Shown here piece after piece: positions 6,788 to 13,222 of a stretch of 14,236 nucleotides of DNA. The notes beneath the pieces were generated by a model. That model saw only the letters and a program-made list of their open reading frames with translations. It was not told where the DNA came from and did not search any database. A program made the translations under genes and the position numbers. Positions within the stretch are counted from its first letter, which is position 1. Each line of letters opens with the position of its first letter. Origin of the DNA: Deltaproteobacteria bacterium (GTDB lineage: Bacteria > Desulfobacterota > Binatia > DP-6). The DNA is taken from positions 7,106 to 21,341 of the forward strand of contig VBLD01000133.1 in assembly GCA_005879205.1 (NCBI GenBank), written 5' to 3'.

Positions 6788-7939
6788 GTGGAGCTGGATG
6801 GGATACTGCGCGAAGGGGTCGGTCGGGAAGCCTCGGACATCCACCTGAAGGTCGGCGCGCGGCCGATCTTCCGCGTGAGCGGCAGGCTCGGGCCGTGGGC
6901 GGAGCACGCGCCCCTCACGCACGACGACATGAATCGTCTCTGCGAGTCGCTGCTCACCGATTTCCACCGGCAGCGGCTGCGGGAGGTACTCCAGGTGGAC
7001 GCCGGCTACGGCCATCCGGATCTCGGCCGCTTCCGGGTGAACGTCTTTCACCAGCGCGGCGAGCTGCAGGCGGCGCTCCGGCTGATCCCGGCTCGCGTGC
7101 GCGGCATCCACGACCTCAACCTGCCGCCGGTGGTCGAGCGCATCGCGGCCGAGCGCCGCGGCCTCGTGCTGGTCACCGGCACGACGGGAAGCGGCAAGTC
7201 GACGACGCTCGCGTCGATGATCGACCACGTCAACCGCTCGGCCGACCGCCACATCATCACGGTCGAGGACCCGATCGAGTACCTGCACCACGACGACAAG
7301 TCGGTCATCAGCCAGCGCGAGATCGGCGTCGACTGCACGAGCTTCGCCGCCGGTCTGAAAGGCGCGTTGCGCCAGGATCCCGACGTCATCCTGGTCGGCG
7401 AGATGCGCGACCTCGAGACGATCGAGACGGCCATCATGGCGGCCGAGACGGGCCACCTCGTCCTCTCGACGCTCCACACGCTGGACGCCACCGAGACCGT
7501 CACGCGCGCCATCTCCGCCTTTCCCGATCACCAGCGCGCCCAGGTGCGGCTCATCCTCTCGAACATCCTGAAGGGCGTGGTGAGCCAGCGGCTCGTACCC
7601 CGGGCGGACGGCCACGGCATGGTCCCCGCGGTCGAGGTCCTGGTGTCGACCGCGCTCGTTCGCGAGTGCATCGCGGTGGCCGAGCGGACGCGCGAGATCC
7701 GCGACGCCATCGCCCGCGGCTACACCAGCTACGGCATGCAGACCTTCGACCAGTCGCTCATGGCGCTCTGGCGCGAGAACCTCATCACCTTCGAGGAGGC
7801 GCTCGCCCAGTCGAGCAACCCGGACGACTTCGCGCTGAAGGCGCGCGGCATCTCGTCGGCCAGCGATGGTCGCTGGGACGACTTCGATCGCAAGGAAAAA
7901 GACGCCCCCCAGGAACCCCTCAAGGTCGACCGCTTCTAG
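6788..7939 (+). CDS. pilT: PilT-family type IV pilus retraction ATPase
   Basis: This 383-residue secretion-superfamily hexameric ATPase would power pilus retraction at the cytoplasmic face of the type IV pilus machine. The N-terminal domain carries ASDIHLKVGARPIFRVSG (15-32). The catalytic domain has Walker A GTTGSGKST (131-139), the Asp box TVEDPIEY (158-165), Walker B DPDVILVGEMRD (197-208) and the His box TGHLVLSTLHTLDA (221-234). The C-terminal region ends with an acidic/basic tail beyond the usual core. No pilin or other pilus gene is visible, so PilT versus a PilU-like paralogue cannot be separated by context. GTG at 6788 is taken as start because MELDGILREGVGREASDIH matches the family start. 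The gene sits between recA and recX, and its last 74 bases overlap the longest possible recX reading frame. Confidence 0.93.
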   Translation: MELDGILREGVGREASDIHLKVGARPIFRVSGRLGPWAEHAPLTHDDMNRLCESLLTDFHRQRLREVLQVDAGYGHPDLGRFRVNVFHQRGELQAALRLIPARVRGIHDLNLPPVVERIAAERRGLVLVTGTTGSGKSTTLASMIDHVNRSADRHIITVEDPIEYLHHDDKSVISQREIGVDCTSFAAGLKGALRQDPDVILVGEMRDLETIETAIMAAETGHLVLSTLHTLDATETVTRAISAFPDHQRAQVRLILSNILKGVVSQRLVPRADGHGMVPAVEVLVSTALVRECIAVAERTREIRDAIARGYTSYGMQTFDQSLMALWRENLITFEEALAQSSNPDDFALKARGISSASDGRWDDFDRKEKDAPQEPLKVDRF

Positions 7940-8384
7940 CCGCCCCGAGCCCGCCGTCACCCCGCTCGACGTGGCGGCGCGCCTGCTCGCGCGCACGCCC
8001 CGCACGGAGGCGGACCTGGAGGCGCGTCTCGTGCGGCTGGGCTACCGGCGCGAGACCGCGGCTGCCGCCGTCGCCCGCTGCCGCGAGCTCGGCTGGGTAG
8101 GCGACGCGGCCTATGCGCGCGAGCGGGCGAGCGCGCTGCGCGCGCGCGGCGCGGGCAGCCTCAAGATCGCGGCCGACCTCGCGGCCCGCGGGCTGCCGCA
8201 AGCCGTGGTCGAGGCGGCGGTTGCCGAATCGCTCGCCGGCGAGCGGGAGCACGACTGGGCGCGGCGCCTTCTCGAGCGCCGGCGCGTGCACCACGCCGCC
8301 GCACGGGCGCGCGCCTGGCGCCTCCTCCAGCGTCAGGGATTTCCAGAAGAGGTCGTCGTCGAGCTGCTCGGCTGGGGCGAGTAG
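7866..8384 (+). CDS. recX: Regulatory protein RecX
   Basis: RecX proteins bind RecA filaments and modulate (usually inhibit) recombinase and co-protease activity. The recognisable part runs from VAARLLARTPRTEADLEARL through RCRELGWVGDAAYARERA to the second and third three-helix repeats (SLKIAADLAARGL, then RARAWRLLQRQGFPEEVVVELL). The ATG at 7866 gives 172 residues, but the first 35 are read out of frame over the pilT end and look unconserved. GTG at 7971 (137 residues, MAARLLARTPR...) starts exactly where the family begins and may be the true start. Normal RecX length is roughly 150-170. It holds one copy of a 19-base sequence repeated in the broken transglycosylase gene. Confidence 0.88.
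   Translation: MVAGTTSIARKKTPPRNPSRSTASSRPEPAVTPLDVAARLLARTPRTEADLEARLVRLGYRRETAAAAVARCRELGWVGDAAYARERASALRARGAGSLKIAADLAARGLPQAVVEAAVAESLAGEREHDWARRLLERRRVHHAAARARAWRLLQRQGFPEEVVVELLGWGE
8150..8168 (+). repeat. 19-bp direct repeat, copy 1 (inside recX)
   Basis: The sequence CGCGGGCAGCCTCAAGATC occurs here within the recX codons for G-S-L-K-I, and exactly again at 8760-8778 in the same orientation on the + strand. Identity stops at both flanks. The copies are 610 bases apart. Confidence 0.9.
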
Positions 8385-8387
8385 CGC

Positions 8388-9048
8388 TCAGCAGTCGGTC
8401 GCGCCGTCCACGACGCGGACCAGCGCGAGGAAGCGCGCCACGTAGTCGAGGCTCGCGCGGGGCAGCCGGCGATCGTCGGTGAGCTGCCAGAAGCTCGCCC
8501 CCGGGTTCCGGCGGCGCGCCCGATCGACGCGCCCCTCGCCGGCGTTGTACGCCGCGATCGCGAGCGGCCAGTCATCGTAGTGGGCGTGCAGCACAGCGAG
8601 GTAGCGAGCGGCGGCGCGCGTCGCGAGGTCGGGCTCGAGCCGGTCGTCGCGCCGGCGGCTGACCACGAGGCCGAAGCGCCGCGCCGTCGCGGCCTTCAGC
8701 TGCCAGAGCCCGCGGCTGCCCGACGCGCTCTGGGCGCGGGGCCCGAAGCCGCTCCCGATCGCGGGCAGCCTCAAGATCATGCGGCAGGTAGGCCGCGCCC
8801 CGGGACAGGGCGTGGAGCGTGTCGGCCCAGAGCGGCCGGTCGAAACGGAGCCGACGCTCCCAGACGTCGATCTCGGGATGCGCAAAGCATGCGAGGTCCA
8901 TGGTGATGGGCGAGGGGCGTGGCGCCGGGGCCGCCACCGGCGCGGTGGCCGGGGCGCACTCCGGAACCGGCACGTCGACGCGGCCGAGAGGACTGCAGGA
9001 GGCGAGGACGATCGGGAAGAGCCCGAGGACGCAAGGTCGCAAGCGCAC
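8388..9048 (-). pseudogene. Lytic transglycosylase (MltD/SLT-like) lipoprotein, frameshifted
   Basis: Two reading frames together make one membrane-bound lytic murein transglycosylase, an enzyme that cleaves peptidoglycan with 1,6-anhydro product formation. The first frame (GTG 9048 down to about 8782) has a lipoprotein signal with lipobox LASC (residues 15-18), a Pro/Ala-rich linker, then CFAHPEIDVWERRLRFD and LSRGAAYLPH. The family then continues in another frame (8780-8388): MILRLPAIGSGFGPRAQSAS, GLWQLKAATARRFGL, DWPLAIAAYNAGEGRV, FWQLTDD, and a TGA-terminated tail. Between YLP and LPAI the family normally has more residues, so a deletion plus a one-base shift (at about 8781) seems to have occurred. 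The expected catalytic ESGF reads GSGF (Glu to Gly). It is therefore a pseudogene or an assembly error. It lies 3 bases from the recX stop, convergently. Confidence 0.8.
8760..8778 (+). repeat. 19-bp direct repeat, copy 2 (at the transglycosylase lesion)
   Basis: This is an exact second copy of CGCGGGCAGCCTCAAGATC, positioned directly next to the frame change of the transglycosylase pseudogene (8778-8782). On the coding (minus) strand it covers the codons just before the GSGF site. Confidence 0.9.
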
Positions 9049-9165
9049 GCGGACGGTGGAAGCAATGCCTCTGCCAGCCTGGTCGCACGGTCAGACCGTC
9101 GGCCGCCGGGCGTGCAGCGCCGGCGACGTGACGCTGCCGGCCAGCCTTGAACGCGAGCCCCGCGA
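9049..9165 (-). promoter_or_regulatory. Upstream region of the transglycosylase: sigma-54-like promoter and palindrome
   Basis: This non-coding stretch lies between the membrane-protein stop and the transglycosylase start. On the minus strand, TGGCAGAGGCATTGCT (9076-9061) fits the sigma-54 consensus TGGCACR-N4-TTGCW except for G instead of C at the sixth base; the GG and GC doublets have the required spacing. The predicted start of transcription, near 9050, would leave almost no leader before the GTG at 9048, which weakens the case. Just upstream, ACGGTC-A-GACCGT (9087-9099) is a perfect 13-base palindrome. A weak hairpin is possible with arms GCAGCG (9114-9119) and CGCTGC (9132-9137). Confidence 0.35.
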
Positions 9166-9546
9166 TCACGCCTCCCACCATCGCGGCAGGCTGAGGACGC
9201 CGAGCACGATGGCGGGCAGAAACACGCCGGGAAAGTCGACGAGCCAGTGACCCGCCGCCAGGCGACCCGCACAGAGGTCGCTGACGTGGACCAGGGCGTG
9301 GAGGCCGTAGAACAGCGCCGTCGCACGCAGCACGCCCACGTGGCGTCGCGCCGCCGGCGCCGCGAGCCAGAGAGCCACGCCGATCGTCGTGAACGCCGCG
9401 CCGATGTCGCGGACGAAGTGGACGTTCAGCGGCCCGGTGTCGGGCACCTCCGCCGGCAGCCCGTGATACCAGCTCGCCGGCGCGGCGAGCATCCAGAGGC
9501 CGTTGGCGACGTTCACCAGACCGAAGAGCCGGAAGAACAGCGACAT
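9166..9546 (-). CDS. Small four-helix membrane protein, function unknown
   Basis: This 126-residue protein is predicted to cross the membrane four times (about residues 4-22, 47-63, 70-88 and 105-121). It has no signal peptide cleavage site that can be recognised. Between helices 1 and 2 lies the motif-like SWYHGLPAEVPDTGPLNVHF followed by VRDIGAAF, which resembles a block shared by several uncharacterised small integral membrane proteins, but no function can be named. The ATG at 9546 overlaps the stop of the upstream enoyl-CoA hydratase-family gene by one base (TGATG), so the two form a coupled pair. Codon use matches the neighbours. Confidence 0.8.
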   Translation of the reverse strand: MSLFFRLFGLVNVANGLWMLAAPASWYHGLPAEVPDTGPLNVHFVRDIGAAFTTIGVALWLAAPAARRHVGVLRATALFYGLHALVHVSDLCAGRLAAGHWLVDFPGVFLPAIVLGVLSLPRWWEA

Positions 9547-10262
9547 CAGGCTCTCGACGGCCGGCTCATCACCTCCGGCTCGAGACGCGCCAGCGCCCAC
9601 TCGACGGCCATCGCGCGCAAGCGTGTCTTGGAGGCCGCATAGGCGGCCTGGTGGAGGGGAGCGAGCCGCGCCGCGGCCGACGCCGCTTCGTCGAGCAGAC
9701 GATCGGCCGGAACCACGCCGTTGACCAGGTTTCGCTCGGCGGCGTCGGCAGGCGAGTAGGCGCGCGCGTGGAGGATCGCCTCGGTGTGCCAGCGGTGCGG
9801 CACGGCGCTCTCGGCGATGGCGATCGCCCAGGTGGGAAGCGGGAGACCGATCGCCACCTCGTTGAGGTGCAGGCGATAGGGACCGTCGGCCGCGTAGCGC
9901 AGGTCGCACGCGAAGGCGAGCATGGCGCCGCCCGCGATCGCGTGTCCGCTCACCGCTGCGACCGTCGGGATGGGGAACGTGAAGACCCGCAGCATGATGC
10001 GCCCGAAGGCGATGAGCATCCGCTGGAGCGCGTCGGGCGCGAGCGTCGGCATGAGCTTCAGGTCGAGCCCGGCCGAGAAGTATCCGGGCCGGCCGGTGAT
10101 CACGACCGCACCCGGCTTGTCGCGCTCGGCGCGGTCGAGCGCGGCGCCGAGCGCCTCGAAGAAGGGGAGGCTCATGGCATTCACCTTCCCGTCGTCGAGC
10201 GTGATGCGCGCGACGTTGCCATCCACGGCGTAGACGATCGTCTCGGGCATGGGCCGTGTCAT
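9546..10262 (-). CDS. Enoyl-CoA hydratase/isomerase (crotonase) family protein
   Basis: This 238-residue, short single-domain crotonase-fold protein acts on acyl-CoA thioesters. The oxyanion-hole segments are SAGLDLK (63-69) and SGHAIAGGAMLA (105-116). Glu135 in LHLNEVAIGLPLP matches the first catalytic glutamate of hydratases. The position of the second glutamate is less clear; the nearby residues run HRWHTEAILHARAYS. A hydratase, isomerase or another crotonase activity is possible, so the substrate is left open. The start is ATG at 10262, with a second ATG four codons in (10250). It is divergent from imuA, sharing a 50-base promoter region, and overlaps the downstream membrane-protein gene by one base. 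Confidence 0.88.
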   Translation of the reverse strand: MTRPMPETIVYAVDGNVARITLDDGKVNAMSLPFFEALGAALDRAERDKPGAVVITGRPGYFSAGLDLKLMPTLAPDALQRMLIAFGRIMLRVFTFPIPTVAAVSGHAIAGGAMLAFACDLRYAADGPYRLHLNEVAIGLPLPTWAIAIAESAVPHRWHTEAILHARAYSPADAAERNLVNGVVPADRLLDEAASAAARLAPLHQAAYAASKTRLRAMAVEWALARLEPEVMSRPSRA

Positions 10263-10277
10263 GGCATCTTCGCCGGG

Positions 10278-10306
10278 TTGACACCAAGGCGAACGAAAGG
10301 CGAAAT
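10278..10306 (+). promoter_or_regulatory. imuA promoter with direct-repeat (LexA-like) operator candidate
   Basis: A perfect -35 hexamer TTGACA (10278-10283) is followed after 17 bases by CGAAAT (10301-10306) as a weak -10. Between and over them the octamer AAGGCGAA occurs twice, 11 bases apart (10286-10293 and 10297-10304), which reads as GAAC-N7-GAAA from 10291 to 10305. This is one base from GAAC-N7-GAAC, the reverse complement of the alphaproteobacterial LexA box GTTC-N7-GTTC. The predicted transcription start falls at about 10313, the imuA GTG. It may also serve the divergent enoyl-CoA hydratase-family gene. Confidence 0.5.
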
Positions 10307-10312
10307 AGAGCC

Positions 10313-10987
10313 GTGTCCGCGGCCGCCGCCCTGCTCGACCGACTCGGCCGGCCCGGCGACGTCCGCCTGGGAACGGCAGAGGCCCAGACGATTCCCCGGC
10401 TCTCGACGGGGCTCGTGGCGCTCGATCGGGCGCTCGGCGGCGGGCTGCCCCGCGGACGGATCATCGAGCTCGCGGGACGGCGGAGCACGGGGCGGACGGG
10501 GCTCGCGTGCGCCATCGCGGCGCACGCCACGCAGGCCGGGGAGACCATCGCCTGGATCGACGTGGAAGACGCGCTCGAGGCCGAGACCGTCGCGGCGGCA
10601 GGCGTGGTGCTCGCGCGCCTGCTCTGGGTCCGACCGCGCGGCGTGTGCGACGCGCTCCGCGCGGCCGAGATCCTCCTCGGGGCGAGCGGCTTCGGCCTGG
10701 TGGCGCTCGACGTCGGGGACGCCCGAAGCCCGTGTCCGCCACCGGGCTGGCCGCGGCTGGCGCGCGCGGCCGAGCGCAGCGGGACGGCGCTCCTCGTGAT
10801 CGAGCCGCAACGCCAGGCCGGCACGTTCGCAGCGCTCGGCCTCGAGGTGACGGGCCGGCGGGCATACTGGAGCGGCGGGCCGGGACGGCTCGTCGTGCTC
10901 GACGGCGTGGAATCGCGCGTCATGGTCGTGCGCAACCGCATCGGGCGGCCGGGGCAGTCGCTCGTTCTGAGGCAGGCCGGTGGCTGA
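10313..10987 (+). CDS. imuA: ImuA, RecA-like accessory protein of the mutagenic polymerase complex
   Basis: This 224-residue RecA/SulA-like ATPase-fold protein acts with ImuB and DnaE2 in damage-induced mutagenesis. The N-terminus RLSTGLVALDRALGGGLPRG and the following IELAGRRSTGRTGLACAIA correspond to the RecA core up to the P-loop (55-63), where the invariant lysine is arginine (GRRSTGRTG). WIDVEDALEAETVAAAG and FGLVALDVGD (127-136) are the counterparts of later RecA motifs, and NRIGRPGQSLVLR closes the protein. The GTG at 10313 is preferred over GTG at 10256, which would overlap the divergent gene and its promoter. imuB starts 11 bases after the stop, so the two are co-transcribed. The assignment rests on fold and context; the sequence is divergent. 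Confidence 0.85.
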   Translation: MSAAAALLDRLGRPGDVRLGTAEAQTIPRLSTGLVALDRALGGGLPRGRIIELAGRRSTGRTGLACAIAAHATQAGETIAWIDVEDALEAETVAAAGVVLARLLWVRPRGVCDALRAAEILLGASGFGLVALDVGDARSPCPPPGWPRLARAAERSGTALLVIEPQRQAGTFAALGLEVTGRRAYWSGGPGRLVVLDGVESRVMVVRNRIGRPGQSLVLRQAGG

Positions 10988-10998
10988 GCGCGCGATCC

Positions 10999-12525
10999 AT
11001 GTCGCGCATCGCCTGCCTCCTGGTCCCCGATCTGCCCGTGGCCGCGGCCTGCCGTGCCGACCCCGCGCTCGCCGGGCGGCCGCTCGTTCTCGTCGAGGGG
11101 AGCGGGCCGCACGCGCATGTGGTCGCCGCCTCGCGCGCGGCACGCGCCCGCGGTGTCCAGGCGGGCCGCCACACCGTGGCCCAGGCCCGCGCGCTCGCGG
11201 GCGAGCTCGTCGTGCACCCCCGCGACGCGGCCGCCGAGCGCTCCGCCGCCCACGCGCTCGCCGAGGTGGCCGCGTCGCTCGCGAGCCGCATCGAGACGGC
11301 CGCCGATGGCGCCGTCTTCCTCGATGCGACCGGCGTCATGCACCTCGTCGCGAGCGAGGCCGCGCTCGCGACGGCGCTCGTGACGCGCGCGGCCCGCGTC
11401 GGCCTCGAGGCGCGTGCGGGGGTAGGCGCCGGCATGACGGTGGCGCGTCTCGCGGCCGAGCACGGCGACGGGACCGAGGTGGTCCCCCCCGGCATCGAGC
11501 AGGGGTTCCTCGCCCGGCTCCCGCTCGCCTGTCTCGCCCCGGCGGCCGACGTCGCGACCACGCTCCAGCGCTGGGGCATCCACCGGCTCGGCGAGCTCGC
11601 CCGCCTGCCCGTCGCCGAGGTCGTCACCCGGCTCGGGCCGGCGGGGGCGGCGCTCGTGCGCGCGGCGCGCGGCGAGGACGAGCGGCCGCTCGCGCCCGAG
11701 CCGCTTCCCACCGCCGTCGAGGAGGGAGTGGCGCTCGAGTACGCGCTCGACAACCTCGAGCCGCTCCTCTTCGTGCTGCGCGGGCTGGTCGAGCGCGCGG
11801 TCGCGCGGCTCGGCCTCGCCGCGATCGGCTGTGCGCGCGTCGAGCTCGCGCTCGGCCTCGACGACCGCGGCCGCGACGCCCGCGCGCTTCCCCTCGCCGC
11901 TCCGACGCGCGACGTGAAGGCGATCCTCGGCTGTCTGAGAACGGAGCTCGAGGGACATCCGCCGCGCGCCGCCATCGTGCACGTCGTCCTCACCGCCGTG
12001 CCCGAGGCGATCCGCGCCATGCAGATGGGCCTCTTCGTCCCGCCGGGGCCCGCTCCCGAGCGGCTGGCGACGACGCTCGCCCGGCTCTCGGCGCTCTGCG
12101 GGCCGGATCGCGTCGGGGCACCCGCGGTCGTCGACTCGCACCGTCCGGGCACCGCCCGGACGGTGCCCTTCGCCCTGCCACCGGCAGAGGGTCCGGGCCG
12201 CTCGCCGGCGGACACCGTCTGCCGCCTCGTCGTCCGCGCGCTCCGACCGCCGCGTCCGGTGGAGGTGTTCACGGAGCGCGGCGAGCCCGTCTTCGTGCGC
12301 GGCGAGGGTCTCGGCGGGCGCGTCGTCGGCACGGCCGGACCGTGGCGGGTCGTCGCCGAGTGGTGGAGCGAGGACGGGGTGGCGCGCGACTACTACGACC
12401 TCGAGCTCACCGACGGGGGCGTCTACCGCTGCTACCGCGAGCTCGGCGGCGCGCCGCCGCCCGCGGAGCGCGGAGCGCGGAGCGGATCATTGGGTCGCTG
12501 GTATCTCGATGGCGTCTACGACTGA
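10999..12525 (+). CDS. imuB: ImuB, catalytically degenerate Y-family polymerase-like protein
   Basis: This 508-residue Y-family polymerase homologue bridges DnaE2 to the sliding clamp in the ImuA-ImuB-DnaE2 mutasome. The N-terminal palm reads SRIACLLVPDLPVAAACRAD and GRPLVLV. At the place where active Y-family polymerases have the S-(I/L)-D-E motif, the sequence is DGAVFLDATG, so the Asp-Glu pair is replaced by Gly104-Ala105, as expected for ImuB. A helix-hairpin-helix-like stretch follows (LQRWGIHRLGELARLPVAEV). QMGLF at 342-346 fits a beta-clamp binding motif. The C-terminus RCYRELGG ... RWYLDGVYD is the usual ImuB ending. Codons near the end contain three tandem GCGGAGC units. The ATG at 10999 follows imuA closely. 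A toxin gene converges 13 bases after the stop. Confidence 0.92.
   Translation: MSRIACLLVPDLPVAAACRADPALAGRPLVLVEGSGPHAHVVAASRAARARGVQAGRHTVAQARALAGELVVHPRDAAAERSAAHALAEVAASLASRIETAADGAVFLDATGVMHLVASEAALATALVTRAARVGLEARAGVGAGMTVARLAAEHGDGTEVVPPGIEQGFLARLPLACLAPAADVATTLQRWGIHRLGELARLPVAEVVTRLGPAGAALVRAARGEDERPLAPEPLPTAVEEGVALEYALDNLEPLLFVLRGLVERAVARLGLAAIGCARVELALGLDDRGRDARALPLAAPTRDVKAILGCLRTELEGHPPRAAIVHVVLTAVPEAIRAMQMGLFVPPGPAPERLATTLARLSALCGPDRVGAPAVVDSHRPGTARTVPFALPPAEGPGRSPADTVCRLVVRALRPPRPVEVFTERGEPVFVRGEGLGGRVVGTAGPWRVVAEWWSEDGVARDYYDLELTDGGVYRCYRELGGAPPPAERGARSGSLGRWYLDGVYD
12463..12483 (+). repeat. Three tandem 7-bp units (GCGGAGC) inside imuB
   Basis: GCGGAGC is repeated three times without interruption near the imuB C-terminus, coding for about E-R-G-A-R-S. 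Because 7 is not a multiple of 3, gain or loss of one unit would shift the frame and replace the last 15 or so residues. Confidence 0.85.
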
Positions 12526-12538
12526 TTGCGCCGAACGG

Positions 12539-12988
12539 CTACGTCTCGATCAGGTCGAACGTACCGACCGCCGCCGCGGCCGCGGCCATGCGGCGATCGA
12601 ACGTGACCAACATCCGCGCGCTCGCGAGCGCCGCGAGCGCCAGGTGAAGCCCGTCGGCGGCCCGCAGCGGCACCCGCTCGCCGAGCGTCATGAGCAGCCG
12701 CTCGGCCTCGCGATGCGCATTAGCGGTGAGCTCCGCCCGCAGGAACCTGCGGTCCGCGACATGACCGGCGAGCGTGCGGTACGCTTCTGCCATCTCTCCG
12801 CGGCGGAGCTGCCGGTCTCGAACCCGACGCATCATCGCCGAGGCGACCTCCGTGACTGCGAGGTCGGAAACGATCAGGTCGCGCCTGCCCGCGAGCACGG
12901 ACCCCAGCACGCTGCTTTCCGGCTCCGGAATGTAGACCTTCGCAAGGGCGCTCGCGTCCAGGTAGACGGGGCTAGAGGCGATCCTCAC
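12539..12988 (-). CDS. PIN-domain ribonuclease toxin, VapC family (second pair)
   Basis: This 149-residue PIN-domain toxin has all four acidic positions: Asp11 (VYLDASALAKVYI), Glu47 (LAVTEVASAM), Asp112 (RAADGLHLALAAL) and Asp131 (LVTFDRRMAAAA). PIN toxins cut specific RNAs when freed from antitoxin. The GTG start at 12988 lies inside the antitoxin gene (17-base overlap) with GGAAG directly before it. It differs clearly from the first toxin in this window (SPVYLDASALAKVY versus RFWDSSALVPL), so the two pairs are not a recent duplication. The gene converges with imuB and, with its antitoxin, occupies the space where dnaE2 would be expected to follow imuB. Confidence 0.9.
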   Translation of the reverse strand: MRIASSPVYLDASALAKVYIPEPESSVLGSVLAGRRDLIVSDLAVTEVASAMMRRVRDRQLRRGEMAEAYRTLAGHVADRRFLRAELTANAHREAERLLMTLGERVPLRAADGLHLALAALASARMLVTFDRRMAAAAAAVGTFDLIET

Positions 12989-13217
12989 GGTCTTCCGCGA
13001 TCGTCTCCGACAGCGGTTTTCCTTTGAGATGGATCCGTGCGCGCAGGCGGCGAGGATCCCTGAAGGGCAGCGCCGACTGCCGTTGTGGCGGCACGAGCCG
13101 CGCGACGGGGCGGCCGTGGTCGGTGATCACGACCTCCCGTCCCTTACGGACCTCCTCGAGCAGTGCGGAGAGGTTCTGCCGTGCTTCCCGGATACCCGCC
13201 GATCGCATGGCGGTCAT
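12972..13217 (-). CDS. Antitoxin, Phd/YefM-VapB type (second pair)
   Basis: This 81-residue protein starts MTAMRSAGIREARQNLSALL and continues EEVRKGREVVITDHGRPVARLVP, the full Phd/YefM DNA-binding fold: a strand, the REARQNLSALLEEV helix, and the VVITDHGRPVARL hairpin. The remaining third (RLRARIHLKGKPLSETIAED) would bind and inhibit the toxin. A start three codons further in (ATG 13208) is equally acceptable. A 15-base near-palindrome lies 6 bases upstream. It is divergent from dnaE2, with about 56 bases between the starts, so binding at that site could affect dnaE2 as well; this last point is inference. Confidence 0.9.
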   Translation of the reverse strand: MTAMRSAGIREARQNLSALLEEVRKGREVVITDHGRPVARLVPPQRQSALPFRDPRRLRARIHLKGKPLSETIAEDREDRL

Positions 13218-13222
13218 GGTGC

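Noticed and set aside
5657..8005. A 782-codon minus-strand open frame opposite recA and pilT
   Set aside because: Its composition is the typical antisense of high-GC coding DNA, it has no recognisable domain, and both genes on the + strand are certain.
9114..9137. Hairpin GCAGCG/CGCTGC as a rho-independent terminator for the membrane-protein gene
   Set aside because: Six-base stem with a 12-base loop and no U run; such hairpins are frequent by chance at this GC content.
8777..9181. A minus-strand frame starting MVGGVIAGLAFKAG right after the membrane protein
   Set aside because: The hydrophobic start is short and the remainder is Arg/Pro-rich in a third frame across the transglycosylase; no family resemblance.
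9166..12141. A very long open minus-strand frame across imuA/imuB that would read into the small membrane protein
   Set aside because: Only the last 126 codons (from ATG 9546) look like a protein; the rest is Arg/Gly/Ala-rich antisense of imuB, imuA and the crotonase gene, as expected for high-GC DNA.
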